Assembly: GCA_009792885.1 (NCBI GenBank)
Contig: WMCF01000025.1
Coordinates: 1,943,852-2,007,851 of the forward strand
Direction of reading: 5' to 3'
Origin: Eremophila alpestris peregrina
Lineage: Eukaryota; Chordata; Aves; Passeriformes; Alaudidae
Length of the DNA stretch: 64,000 nt
The notes under the pieces are model-generated. The model did not search any database, was not told the DNA's origin, and saw nothing but the letters and a program-made list of their open reading frames with translations. Made by a program: the position numbers and the translations under genes. Shown piece after piece: positions 36,783 through 48,835 of the stretch. How positions within the stretch are numbered: position 1 is the first letter of the stretch; each line of letters starts with the position of its first letter.

Positions 36783-36915
36783 TGTGTAGTAAATAGCAGA
36801 AGGATATGCTCCAGTATGCAAACTCTGTCTGTAAGTGTACATTCTTACTCCATAAGTACATATAGTAAATAGATGTAGTAAATAGTAGAAGGGTGTGTTC
36901 CAGGATGTAAACTGA
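36783..36915. repeat. diverged direct repeat, two copies about 90 bp apart
   Basis: Copy 1 (36783-36826) 'gtgtagtaaatagcagaagg...' and copy 2 (36872-36915) 'atgtagtaaatagtagaagg...' match along about 44 bases with scattered substitutions. The core tagtaaata also occurs a third time at about 36863. This suggests an old local tandem duplication. Confidence 0.75.
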
Positions 36916-38144
36916 TGCTAAGAAAGGCACTAGTGTTGGCTGTTGTTTGCTGGCAGTAGATAAAGGCATCTGGAATGAGTGTTGTGGAGGTACCAGGGTA
37001 TGAAACGGTTTCTCCTAAACCCTGTCCTCAGTACCCCCAGAGAGGATGTTTTGTGAACCAGCTGCCAGTGGGGGGTCTGCAGGCAGCCTTGATGAGCCAT
37101 GGTGAGCCTTGAGGTCATGGTGGCCAATTGTGGGGTACCAGACCATCAGTGCAGTAGGGCAAGGGATGTGGAGTATGTAGTTTTATTTGCCATTCAGTGT
37201 GACTCAGGCCTCACAGATGCTCTTGGAGCCATCCCACAGGAGCTCTCAGGGTTACACCAGTTATCTCTGTGCTCTCTGGCTTACCACTCACTGTCAGTTG
37301 AAATGGAGGAGGTGGTAAAATATTTTGAACCCAAGTCTTGGTTAGAACCAGAACATTAAATAGGAAAAATACATCTCAGAATGAAACAAAAAATTCATTA
37401 TTCTATATTTTAACTTTTTTTTTTTCCAGATAAAAGGTGCTTGCTCTGGGCTTACAGGAAAGATTAACTGGAAGAATAATGAACTTTCCAAATCTCTCAT
37501 ATGAAGTAGAAATAAAATAAGAGCCTGTAGTTCCTTAAGTGAGCTTCTCACAGGAATCAGAGGAAGAAGATCAGCTTCTGTCTTGTTGCTCAATTTCTTC
37601 CCGTTTCTTCTCCAGTTTCTTTTTGAACCAAATTGTTCAGCATTATAAAGGACGAACCCAAGAATTTACAAGGTTTGGATCATGTCTCCTTTTTTAAAAA
37701 AACAAGTATATACAAAATTATTCACAGCCACACTAAGGGGAGTAAAGACATTGAATATAAACTTCGTGCTACTTTGGATCTTGATTTCTGCAATAATTAA
37801 GTTGGGAAAACATACATTAAAGTGAGGATGATGTTTTATACATTACACTAGTAAATATTTTCTTTAATTTCAGTTCATTTTCAAGAAAGTCTGTCTCAGT
37901 TAGCATGTATTTACATGAACTCTCATTGGTTTTTAATATTTATGAATCATCTTGCACTTGTTACAAAAGCATCAGTATACTGTAAGCCACGGGTCCATTC
38001 AGTATGCACTGCGAGGCTCTGACCATTACCAGTTCCCTTAGCTGCTCTATGCCCAGCAATATCAGGGTGGTACTTACTCTCAATTATAGCTCTGTGTCCC
38101 TGTTGACTTTCCCAAATTTGCACAGAGCTATTATTTTTTATTCC

Positions 38145-38188
38145 AAATAAAAACAAAACAAAAAAAACATAACAAAACCAAAACCCCC
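38145..38188. repeat. A/C-rich low-complexity tract
   Basis: Runs of A broken by single or paired C, as at 6912 and 50361. Confidence 0.8.
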
Positions 38189-38994
38189 TTTTGATGAATG
38201 GCTTTATAGTTGAATGATGAAAGCACACACACTGGTGGTGTTCAGGAACACCCAAATACAAAATGTTCAAATGCCAGCATATCTTTGTAAAATGTACGTT
38301 TCAGTTTCCATGTCACAGGATCTGCATATTTAATGTCTGATTTGCAAGCATAACTTGGCACTCAAGTCTTTTGCATGCTGGGAAACAGCTTTACAGATTA
38401 AACATACATTTAAGTGGATGGAAATGATGACAAGGGTTAAAATCAGGGATTTTTATATTACCTATAGAGCTCCTGTAGAAATTCTTTTTTCCAGAAGACA
38501 ATATATCTGCATTAGAGATAATTGTCTAAATTGCTCAAATAACCCAAAGGTAGTCAGAAAGGTTATTGAGAGAACAAGACAGAGCATCTAAACTGACACA
38601 AACAAAATCCTTCCTCACAGGTCATTATATTGCTTCTGTTGCTGCTGTTGCTGCAAACAGTATAATGCCAGGGAGCTTTCCTCTGGTTTTCATTCATGCT
38701 GTCCAGAGGAAGACAGACTTTCTGTTTTGTTCATTATGAAACACACAAATTTGTATGCTGACAGAGCAGCAAAGCAGAGAGATAAAAACTTCAGTTTGGG
38801 TACTGTATTTGATGTCTTTATACTGCTGAGAGGTATGAACCAGGCCACCACGACCCCTTGTCAGTGGGTAGTACCCATTAGCAGAAATTTTATCTTCTGC
38901 AGGGTAGACCCAGCCACAAAGCACCTTGCTTCATTCAACCTGTTGCAGATGTCTGCAGATCTGACTGCTGTTCGTACTGTTCCCTCAAAGCCGT

Positions 38995-39440
38995 GCTGCA
39001 GCCAACATGAGGTGAACCTTTGGTGCAGTCTCACCTTGACTACTGTCTGTGATTCTAGACTCCACCTTTTAAAAAGGATGCAAAGGTCCTGGAATGCATC
39101 CAGGGGAGGGCAATAAAGCTGGTGAAGGAGCGTCCTGTGAGGAGCAGCTGAGGACTTCAGGTTTGTTTTGTTTGGAGAAAAGAAGGATGAGGGGAAACCC
39201 CATTGGTCTCTACAGCTTCCTCAGGAAGGGACGTAGTGAGGAAGGTGCTCAGCTCTTCTCCTGGGTACCCACTGACAAGACACGTGGGAATGGTTCAAAA
39301 CTATGTCAAGGGAGGTTTAGACTGGAAAATAAGAATAATTTCTTTACTGAGAGCATGGTCAAACACTGGAACAGGCTTCCAGTTGGGATGGGTGATGCTC
39401 CAAGCCTGTCAGTGATTGTTTTGTTAAAATTTTTATGCAC
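38995..39440 (+). mobile_element. CR1 LINE fragment, ORF2 C-terminus
   Basis: Plus-strand reading gives the C-terminal CR1 ORF2 blocks in order: LKRMQRSWNASRGGQ near 39072-39116 (the 'V.RRATK' region), then after frame changes EEQLRTSGLF, LEKRRMRGNPIGLYSFL, QLFSWVPTDKTRGNGSKL, FRLENKNNFFTESMVKHWNRLP. The open frame 39094-39471 covers most of it. The 3' untranslated tail is missing: similarity ends near 39415-39440, so the copy is truncated at both ends. It is the same subfamily as the minus-strand copy at 24081. Confidence 0.92.
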
Positions 39441-40160
39441 TTTGCCAATTATCATCAAAGGTTTCTTTTAAAACACTATTATTCTAGCCTACATGTGTTT
39501 AAAATGCTAAACATTCCTAATACTGTGTACTGTTGAGTGAGTTGTTTGCTATTTGATTATGGTTTGATGCAAATGACAGCAATTTAAAAATATCTAACTG
39601 CATATTAATAGAAATATGACATGCATTGTCATATTTTTGCTGTAAAATTATTAGCATTGTGATGCAATTTTACATAATTTGAATTAACATAAACCAGGCT
39701 AATAATGTGCACTTGTGAGCAAATCTTTTGTTCCAGACTGAGGCAGAGCAGTTGAGCTGGAACTTGAGTAGACAAATGATGGAGTTATGGAGGGAAATCC
39801 CTTCTCCTTTAGCAGAGAAGGAGCTGTTATCTTAAGTTCAGTATTAATATGAAAGCTTCTACCCTCTATCAGAGAAAATGCCTATTGCGATCACTGGTCC
39901 AGAGTCACAGCTGTATTTTAGTGTCTGCTTCCTGTCAAAACTGCTTAAACTATTAAGGATTACTTGTGATACTTTGGCTTGTATGGGATTTTGTGGAGGG
40001 TTGCCATACCTAAACTTTCAATATTCATTTATACTGCTGTCCCGTCAGTCCTTTCTAGAACAAATTGGTAAATATGTGTCTCTAGATGATGGTGAAGTTC
40101 TCAGAATTGCATTCCATTTCAACAATGTCTGAAATTACAATTGCATTTTAGAAAGTGACT
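39441..40160. other. non-coding, nothing recognised
   Basis: Unique AT-rich sequence between two CR1 copies. Confidence 0.5.
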
Positions 40161-40285
40161 AATAGAATCAAGAATGGCTTGTTTGGGAGGGATCGTAAAG
40201 GTAATTTAGTTCCAACCCACCTGCCATGGGCAGGGACAACTTTCACTAGACCAGGTAGCTCAGAGCTCCATCCAACCTGGCCTTG
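40161..40285 (-). mobile_element. CR1 LINE 3' tail of a rearranged copy
   Basis: Reverse-complement CR1 tail 'atagaatcaagaatggcttg', 'ttagttccaacccacctgccatgggcaggg', 'actagaccagg', 'ctccatccaacctggccttg'. Similarity to the normal CR1 tail stops abruptly after 'ggccttg' at about 40285, where the ORF1-derived segment begins. Confidence 0.9.
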
Positions 40286-41340
40286 CTAGCACCCTGTCCT
40301 TCTAACATTTGCATGCCACCCCAGAGCTTGCCAGGGACAAGCCTGGTACAGTTCCCCTCTTCCCATCACATCTAATTTAGAGCTTGCCAATCAGCCCCAC
40401 TGGTTGTGGAGCAAAGACTCCGCTCTCTCACTGAGGAGGGTGAGTTCTGTCTGATGCCAGCGTGCCCAGTGCTGAGCAGGCCATTCCATTGTCCAAAACC
40501 ACATTTTGGTGGTGGCAGCAGCAGTGGAGCCATGTGTTAATAGACTCAGTCCATCTTTTGCTTCCAATGTCACTGCCTTCAACTGGAAGTATAGAGGAGA
40601 AAATAACTTGTGTCCCAGATTCCCTTAGCAACAGTCCCAAGGCCCTGAAGTCCTTTTTGATCATTCTTTGACTATGTGTTGGCACTTCATTGTCCTCTAC
40701 ATGGCAGAGCAATAATGGGTAGTAGTCTGAGGGCTGCACCAGGCTGGGAAGCTTCCTGGTGATGTCCTTAATCCCAGTCCCAGGGAGGCAGCAGCCCTCC
40801 CTGTGGGTTTGGCCTGGTCAGCATATTCCCTCTGTTCCCTTTAGGATGTAATCACCTACAACTATTACCCACCTTTTCTTACTGTGGGAAGTGGTTGTAA
40901 TGAGGTGGGTTAAACTTTTCTGATTGTGGTGACCCCTCTGGTGTGACTGGACCTTCATCCTCTTTGTCCTTTGGCTGGCCTCATGTATTTTGTGCCAAGG
41001 CACCTGGGGAGTGAGGTGGGCAAAGGTGGATTTCACTTGCCACCCAGAGTGAGCATGGACTAACCTCCATGGACTCCTTTCTTTACAACTTCTACCTTCT
41101 CCTTGCTGGGGGATGAATTGATCTTGAATTATTTCTGATGTCTGCTTCTGTCTCAGGGAGGTCAGAGCTTGATTACACCAGTCTATTTCCCTTTTTGATT
41201 CTCTAATATTGTTTAACCTTTCTACCTCATACTGTCACTGATACCAGGCTGAGCAAGTCATCCACCTGATCACATTTGACACACCAGCCATCTCTGCTAC
41301 AGTCCAGTGAAAGGGTCAGGTACTCCCTTACAGCCTGACA
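40286..41340 (-). pseudogene. decayed CR1 ORF1 with esterase (SGNH-type) domain
   Basis: The minus strand carries an ORF1 protein of CR1 retrotransposons, the RNA-binding/esterase partner of the ORF2 reverse transcriptase. From the N-terminal side (right) I see a CVKC cysteine pair near 41300, a charged coiled-coil-like block NNIRESKREIDW near 41200, then the esterase. Its first block is WVIVVGDYILKGTE (about 40830-40870), where the catalytic Ser of the usual GDS motif is Tyr. Next come CCLPGTGIKDITRKLPSLVQ (about 40745-40800), the HVEDNE block near 40705 (normally HVGTND-like), IKKDFRALG, and a final SDRTHPPQ with the Asp and His of the catalytic region (near 40430-40450). One in-frame TGA (about 40818) and a frameshift near 40450 break it. 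The domain identification follows published descriptions of CR1-like ORF1 esterases. The protein is dead. Confidence 0.82.
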
Positions 41341-42008
41341 CCTGAATGGCTCCATGTTTTTTTGGGAGCTGTGCTGACCTCTTCCCAATGGATCTGAGTG
41401 AGGCTAGCTCTTCCCCCATACTATCAGCTTATTTATTAAACTTTGGTAGGCTATCTGTTCAGACTTATTGGGAATTCTTATCTGACCCAGAAGATTACTG
41501 ACAGGTTCATTCATTTTAAAAGGAGACTAGAATGGATTTCTCATTTGGCTGTCAGTCCATGTTCTTCATTTGTCAGAAAAAAAGTCAAAGCTTTCTCTTC
41601 ATTTGTCAAATCTGTCTTTCCCATCATATACAGTGAGTCAGAGATTACAACTCATCTCTAGTACTTATAGCAAATATGTTGTGAGCAGTAAGAATGAGAT
41701 TGCTTGACTTTACAGTGCATGTACATAGCTCATAGCATGTGCTACAGGACACCATCAGCAAGATCAAGCCAATAAAATAGAACAGCAACATATAGAAGAG
41801 TCCTGCTCCACTCACAGCTACACAAGCTTTGTCTGTTTGGTCTTGTTTTCTTTCTCTCTGACGCTTGTGACAGAAAGACATGAATTTTCCCTCTTCTGTC
41901 ATTGTGCATGAAAAAAAGTGTCAGCAGGATTCTCTTAAGGAAGCAGCTGAATTCTTTAAAATTCCAGTGAGCTTTTCAAGTTTTTGTATCCCAAGGATAT
42001 TAATCACT
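41341..42008. other. non-coding, nothing recognised
   Basis: It may contain further 5' sequence of the CR1 copy up to about 41430. The remainder is unique. Confidence 0.4.
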
Positions 42009-42490
42009 CAGAATCCCAGAATCAATCACAGCATGGTTGATGTTCAAAGAAACCTCTGGAGATCACCTAGTCCAACCCCTGCAGGTTCACCTAGAACTGG
42101 TTACACAAGATCGCATTCAGGTTTTGAGTATCTCCAGAAAATGAGGCTTCACAGCTTCCTGGGCAGACTGTTCCAGTGCTCTGTCACCATCACAGTAATT
42201 TTTCTTCATACTCAGATGGACCTTCCTGTATTTAAGCTTGTTGCCATTGCCCCCATGTGCCCATAGTCCTGTCATTGGGCATCACTGAAAGAAAGTATGG
42301 CTCCATCCTCTTGACACCTGCCATTAAGATATTTTTGTGTATTGGCAAGATTGCTGCATAGTCATCTCTTCTCCAGGTTAAATAGGCCCAGCTCCTCAGC
42401 CTTTCCTCCTCATCAAAGAGATTCTCCAGTCCTGTAAAGTTCTCCACAGACCTACTCTGGATCTCATCCCACAACAGCCAAGTTGAACAA
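42009..42490 (-). mobile_element. CR1 LINE 3' fragment with part of ORF2
   Basis: Starts with damaged terminal octamers 'agaatcccagaatcaatcacagcatggttgatg', then 'cctctggagatcacctagtccaacccctgc', 'cttcctgggcagactgttccagtgctctgtcaccatcacagtaa' and 'gcttgttgccattgcccc'. The minus strand translates in pieces to the CR1 ORF2 C-terminus (MTGLWAHGGNGNKL-like, then H(W)NSLPRK). Frames are broken several times. It is 5'-truncated. Confidence 0.92.
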
Positions 42491-45400
42491 AGCAAGACTG
42501 GAATTCATGGTCAGGTTCAAACGAAAATCCTGATCATCAGACAAGTTTGTGTGAAATCAATCCACAAGTCAGGGACAAGATCAAGTCCAGTAATTTCTGG
42601 CCACGTCCATTGTGACAGAGGAGATCTGTGATTAAATTGGAAATTCAGACTGCAAATCAGAAACATACCTGGCCAGGCATAAATGTGGCTGAGCCCAAGA
42701 CAAGCACTCCTGAAGCATAGCCAAGCAAGAGGTTAAGAGCTTAAATAAGCATGTGTCCATGGGCAGGGGTGTGAGTCAAGGCCCCTGTGAGGCTGGTTAG
42801 TGCCTTATTAATAAGCTTATTAATGCATTCAGAGCCCAGAGCTGTTGGTGAAGTGATGGTGAAAGGAACAAGGGAATTATCTCTCCTCACTTCTTTGTGT
42901 GTTTTTATGCTGACAGGAGGGGCCACAGAAAAGAGAGGAGATGCAAACTAGGTGTGTAGCAATAACCCAGTTTAGAAACAAGAAAAAGAGCAGGATGGAG
43001 GTGATGAGCGATTACAAACTAGAGAAAAAGGAAACAAAACCAATCTGTGTGAGAACTGGAAAGAGAAAAGAAAGGATGGAACAAAAGGGTAAGGAGGAAA
43101 ATTGTGGTTCCCATAAGCATAATGCAGTTATAGAATAATAGCACTTCTATGGAAGTAAGGGATAAAGCTTGAGTATATGTGTTTATGCTACCTATTTTAG
43201 TGGCAGCTGGAGCTTTGCCTTTATGACTGTACCAAAAAGGGAAAACATCTTACTAAGTCATTATATTTCATCTCTTTGTTCTCTCCTTCAAGGTAGCCTT
43301 CATTTTTACTGTTGCATCTTATTCTGCTCTGATGAAAGTATCTCTACTTGCCATGGGTATCTGTAGGATTTCCTATGAAGATGTCTATTTTTCCTGTAGT
43401 TTCTACTTTCTGTTTCCCAACTTCTGTCTGTTCCCTGACCTGTGTCATGAATTTCCCATCACCAAAATAGCATCAGGTCCATAGCTGACCACATTTTGCT
43501 TTCTTTCCTTAGATATGTATTTGGTTCACCGTTTACTTTATTAGGAAGGGACTCCTTACTTACAGCAAATCAGAATTTGAATTTGCAGCAATGTGAGTGT
43601 AGTTTTACACCAGGAGAGCTAAGATCAGATCATCATTAGTTATGTCTAGCATTTTTTCAACCCATGTCAAAAATGCTTCTTTCACCTTAATGATACCACT
43701 TCCAATTTCATGTGTCTTCAGCCCTTCCATTATCAGTTCTTCTGATATTTCTCTGTCAACTCAGATTTTCTTGCTGTCATTTTCCTCTTGCTTCATAATC
43801 ACAGATTTAGGCACAGTTCTCATTGTCCTTGTCAACCTTGGACTGATGAGCAATTTCACAAAATGAGAATCAAATGCAATATCATTTTATACTTTCACAT
43901 TCAGAAGTATATTTTAAGATAAATGTAAATTCATATTACATTGTTGTGTTAAAATATTTGACAGCCCTTTAATATTTCAGTTTTACCTTTTACATTTAGA
44001 CCATGTTTCATGATCTAAATTCAATTAATAAGAAGTATATAAGGAAAAAAGTAGAAAACTTACCAAGTCTTTTACAACAGTCATGGCTCTGATACTTTTT
44101 GCACTGGATTTCACATTCTGCTTTCAAAATAGCTGAACCACAGCATGAATTAAAATGTTACTTACCAGGACAAGTGAAATGAAAATATGAAAGAGAATAA
44201 AAAATGTTTCAATGGAACATACATATTACTTTATGGTTGCATAGTTATATTGTGGACAGTAACTTCTGACTGTATTTGGAAAGAAATAGCTATCTGTGAA
44301 TTAATCAGAGCAATTCAACTGTATTAAGTGTAGTTTACCCTTATGCTTATAAATCTGACCCATAATCCAATTTACTCTCACTTTTATATATAAATTAATG
44401 CATGATCTGACAGATTTTATAATCACAGTTACCACAATTAATTTCTCCTTTCAGAAAATAATGCATGAAGCATCAGATTTAGAGAGCTGACCTAAATAGT
44501 TTAAATCAAGTCTAATGTAAAGGTTGTCAGGAAAAAACATGCCTTTTTATTTTTAAACTGTCATGGAGAAGGTGTGTAACTATTTCTGGTATGTGATAAC
44601 AAGATCAGACAAGATGTAGTCCTTTATTATGGAAATGGGAGGCCCATACTCAAGGTACTTTAATTTTAATAAGAGGAAATTATATTTATTATTTGAAATT
44701 GTTTAATATTGAGTGTTGAACAGGGAATTTGCCAAAGTAATTGAATTAGTGCATGTATTCATTTGTATTATTTGATTATGTCAGCTAGGAAGAAGCAGAC
44801 TTCTTCTGTGAATAATTTGAGTCTTCTGAATTTTTGCTTCAACCAACAAGAGAAATAGTTTATGTTTCCCATTTGACATATCAAACTCCATCAATATTTC
44901 AAGAATCTTTTCATCCTGAGCCCCATTTTACAAGAACCTTTATTTATCAATCTGCCCTTTCCTCAGAAGGTTTTTTTACTGGCACTCACTTGTTTGGTGA
45001 CTCCTGAGCACAAACATGCTTCAGGCAGATGAATCAAAAGTCCATGTCCCTTGAGACAGGGGCTGTCCTGGATCATTTAGGAGTGCTTTCAAGAGTCTCA
45101 TTTGCACTAATAGTCTTCCAAACATGTCCCAGATTTATTTCCCCCTGGCCCTGAGCCTGTGGCATCTCCAGTTCAGGGTGCCAGGGGATGGGGTGGGAGC
45201 CAGCAGCAGTGGTGAATGCTCCCAGTTTGCTGCAGGCAAGATCAGCTGGGTTACTGTAAACAGTTTAAATACATGTTCTCTTCCGTGAGGTAGGACCTGT
45301 GGACTTTTCCACCTGCAGATTACTGGCTGTAGCAACACCTGACAGGGAGGCATTTCCTCACAGTGAGGGTTAGTGAGGGGCAGATCCCTCCTTTTCTGCC

Positions 45401-47599
45401 AAAGCAGGGTCTAAAGTTTAAAGTTGATAGTGAGCAAGTGAATTCAGGTTGGTGCAATGCAGTTGTGCAAACTTCTGGATAAGATGGAATGGATCCTTAC
45501 CTTAAATTGTACTAGGGTTACTGAGTCTGCCCTGTGGGATTTTGACATACAGATTCAGAGATGGCAAGAAGCAGGGAGTTCAACACAGTCTCAAAATTGC
45601 TGCAGATAAACCATAATCAGTATTTAATCTACCAGATTTGATAAAACTTTCAAAATAGAATTCCCATTCTAGGTTGCCTTTAGTCCTTTCTCAGCAAGTG
45701 ACAGGGGTATTCTTTTTCCATGCTCTATGTGGGGTAATAAAAAAGACATGTTAGCCATCTCCTTTCTTTGGGAAAGTCAATGGTGGCAAAACATCAAAAG
45801 CTTCTGAGAACATGCAAGACCTCAGACTTGAATTGCAGTGTGACAATTTCCTATCTGGAAAAACCCTTTTTGAATTTTCTGAATACAGACATGAAAGCTG
45901 TTACAGGAAAGGGTGTGGGGGAGAAGCCATGAGGAAGCAATAGAGACAAACTGATTTGAAGGGTTTTTTTAAGACACGATTTTTCTGTGAAGTTTCCATG
46001 CCTTTCCTTTCCCATAGGAAATGTATTAGTGGTATCAATGGAGAGAGTCATATTTGAGGTGAAGATGTTTTACTCCTTTAAAAACACCACCACGACCAAA
46101 CAGCATAGAGATCAATTCAGAATACTTTCAGGGGGGAAATAGGGCGTAAAAATGCAGGAGCTCTACTACTACAGAGCTTGTAGGGACCCTTTAGAAGTTT
46201 CTGGTGTTAATTGGTCAGTGTTGCTGTTCTATGCCAAATCCCATAATACAATGTGCTGATTAGTTGGAATTTGGATGTGGTAAGAAAAATTTCTTTGCTA
46301 AAATCCTTGGCTCAGCATGGGCAGCACATAGTATCCGAGATAAAAGAGGATTTTTAAAAGTTCCCACCTGCAGCAGAAGGCAGATAGACAGGTGGAGGTT
46401 CTCTATTTCTGTTCTGAAGCAGCAATTTTTTTTCAGTTTTTAGCTATCACAGAAGGAGGAGGCTGGCTATGAAATTATATTACAGAAATCTGAAGAATAT
46501 TGTGTTCCATCTGAAAATATATGAATATATACAGAAAAAGATGCACTTTGGCAGAGATTGTGTGAATGGGAGTAAAACATAGAGGAGTTTCCTACTGATA
46601 TAAGACTGGAGAGCCAGGCTTGCAGTTTTCAGTACCTGTGTCTTGAATAAGAGAACAGATCTTGAAAAGAGGAGACACAGAATTAAGCTATGATTAAAGC
46701 AAATAGAATTTACCAATCAAAACAAGCAATGCAATACAAGCCTTTAATTTGTGGATGGTTTGCAGTCTGGACATGACAGAAAATCCAAAACATTAAAGGA
46801 ACTGAGGGTTTAGCTAGAAAGGCATGAAAACCTCAAAGAGAAACTTCACGAATAAATACCACAAGAGCAGCACAAGCTGAAAGCAAATGGGACATTTCTT
46901 ATTCCTAACTGCAATACAGGAGACCAATTAATGAGCTGTCAGAAACAGTTACTTCTCAACTGAAGGAAAAGCCATAAGTAGCAGAAGGTAAGGAAGTGAA
47001 ATTAAAGACTTAGGGAAGGAGAATTACCCCACTAAGTGATTTTTTTTTTCTGGATGTATGGGTAAAGGAATTCTCAAAGATACAGATTTTTAACAGTACA
47101 AGTGAAACTTAAAATGCCTTCCTGTAATAAAAAGGGGTGGTCCTGTAGCCTATGCCTGAGTTTGTTATGAGCAAGATATCACACAAGACCTCTAATGTTT
47201 TTGTATAGCAGCATTTTTTCTTCTTTTGTTTGTTTAATTTTGTGGGGGTTTTTTTAAACAAATGTTTTACTTAGGAATAGGGTTTTGTAAATAGTGGGAC
47301 AGCAAAATCTATACATAAATTCAAACCAGGAGAAAATATTTCTTCATGTAATCTGAAATCAAGCTTCCAACCTTTGGCCACCACAGAAGGAGTCAATGCC
47401 AGGACATACCAAGATGAGAGTGATGGTACATGTGACTATCAACTACCTGGTGCTAGGCTTAATCTTGCATCCTGTATTGCTGCTACAGGATGGAGTTCTT
47501 AGCAAACATGGGAGTACCTCACTGGTTTGGAGAATGTGCAGTAGTCTCAGGTCAGACTACTCAGAGAGAGCAGACATTCTTTGGGCAGTGGCCTGTTGC
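42491..47599. other. non-coding, nothing recognised
   Basis: About 5 kb of unique sequence. Open frames are short and lack domain features. A slightly GC-richer patch at 45120-45400 has no identified origin. A poly-T stretch lies at 47041-47050. Confidence 0.5.
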
Positions 47600-48327
47600 C
47601 TTGAGTTGCAAGATGTAACTAAAAGAAAGTATGTATTCCATTTACCATCTGTTAGAATTGATTGGGGAGGTATTTTTTCTTTATCTCTTCTAATTCCGGG
47701 AAGGAGGGAGAGGTGTTAATGGCCCAGCTATTAAAATCAGGTGGGACAGTGATCTTTATCTCTTCCAGGACCCATCCTCCCTCCAGGGGGATATCTGCTT
47801 TTAATAGGGCCATTTAAGGCCCACTGCATGACTGAAAGAATTACAACATCCCATTGTGAGATGCTCCAGTCAGTGGGAGGAGCCAAGCATTCCCACCTGG
47901 ATAAAAACCTGGGACTCAAACACCAGGACAGCTGGTTTTTCCACTGGATTCCAGAGAGAGACTGGACTCATCTCATCACCATGGGACCCTTGGAAGGAAA
48001 CTCACTCTTCTACAGGATCATCTTTGCCCTAACAGAACCATACCTGTCACTCCAGGAAGACTTAACTGGATGCTGCCAGCACCCTGACCAACAGGGTGCC
48101 AGGTTGTATCCTGACTCTGTCAGTGTTTTGTTTTTTGCGTTTCGTACTACTACACTTTTAATTTTTTTTTTATTCCTAGTAAAGAACCGTTATTCCTATT
48201 TCCACATATTTTTGCCTGAAAGCCCCTTAATTTCAAGTTTATAATAATTTGGAGTGAGGGGGTTTGCATTCTCCAGGTTTCTCCTTTCTAACCGCTCTTT
48301 CTAACCACCACCATCTCCCCGGTTACA
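47600..48327 (+). mobile_element. ERVL-like LTR (probable solo LTR), boundaries approximate
   Basis: Contains a run of blocks I recognise from songbird LTRs: 'ggtgttaatggccca', 'cccatcctccctccaggggg', 'cactgcatgactgaaag', 'gatgctccagtcagtgggagg', then a TATA-like 'gataaaaacctggg' (47900). The 3' half has 'tagtaaagaaccgttattcctatttcc', 'cctgaaagccccttaatttcaa' and 'ataataatttggagtgagggggtt'. The most likely 3' terminus is '...ggttaca' at 48327. The 5' end could be TGTTAATGG at 47714 or lie further left (about 47612). No convincing target-site duplication was found with either start, and no internal retroviral region is attached. Confidence 0.8.
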
Positions 48328-48595
48328 ATTTTACAAATCAGTTTCATCCCTAAGCTCCTAAAATTTAATCCTTATGCTATCACAGGCAGGAAGCAAGTCT
48401 CCCATTGCACAGAGCAGTACATAACTATCATTTTGACCTAAAATAAAAAACTAACTATCTGCATCATAAAAGGCAATCCAAACTCCAGTTCTGACTCATT
48501 GATCTTACTTCATGTTTAGCATAATTGCTAAATATGCACAATGTAAGGCATTTTCAAGGGGTTTTTTTCTCATTTGGTTTTTTACTTTTGAATAG
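48328..48595. other. non-coding, nothing recognised
   Basis: Short unique spacer between the LTR and a CR1 copy. Confidence 0.5.
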
Positions 48596-48835
48596 AAGGT
48601 GAGGTCCCCTTGCCTTGAGGGTGTGAGGCAATGGGCGCAAACTGAAACATATGAAAATCCTCCTGGACATCAGAAAATATTTTTTTTTTATTTTGGTGAA
48701 GGTGGTTGTACACTGGAACAGTGTTCAGCAGAGAAGCTGTGGAGTCTCCATCCTTTGAGATGTTGCAAAGCCATCTGGACACAGTCCTGTGCAACCAGCT
48801 CTAGATGGCATGGATCAAAAAGCTTGAAATCAAGT
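48596..48835 (+). mobile_element. CR1 LINE fragment
   Basis: Plus-strand blocks 'gaggcaatgggcgcaaactgaaacat', 'atcctcctggacatcagaaaatattttttttt', 'gtacactggaacagtgttcagcagagaagctgtggagtctccatcctttgagat' and 'gccatctggacacagtcctgtgcaaccagctctag' follow the CR1 ORF2 end and 3' untranslated region in order. The terminal octamers are absent. Confidence 0.9.

Larger units (their letters stand above)
36166..38994. other. non-coding, nothing recognised as exon
   Basis: The shore of the CpG island and unique sequence. It contains a diverged direct repeat (36783-36915), an A/C-rich tract (38145-38188) and a short TGC/TGT-type trinucleotide run (38634-38654). No splice-bounded frame resembling a known protein was found. 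Confidence 0.45.

Noticed and set aside
47041..47260. Poly-T and 'gtttgtttaatttt' tract as a retroelement tail
   Set aside because: No element body is recognisable on either side, so treated as simple AT-rich sequence.
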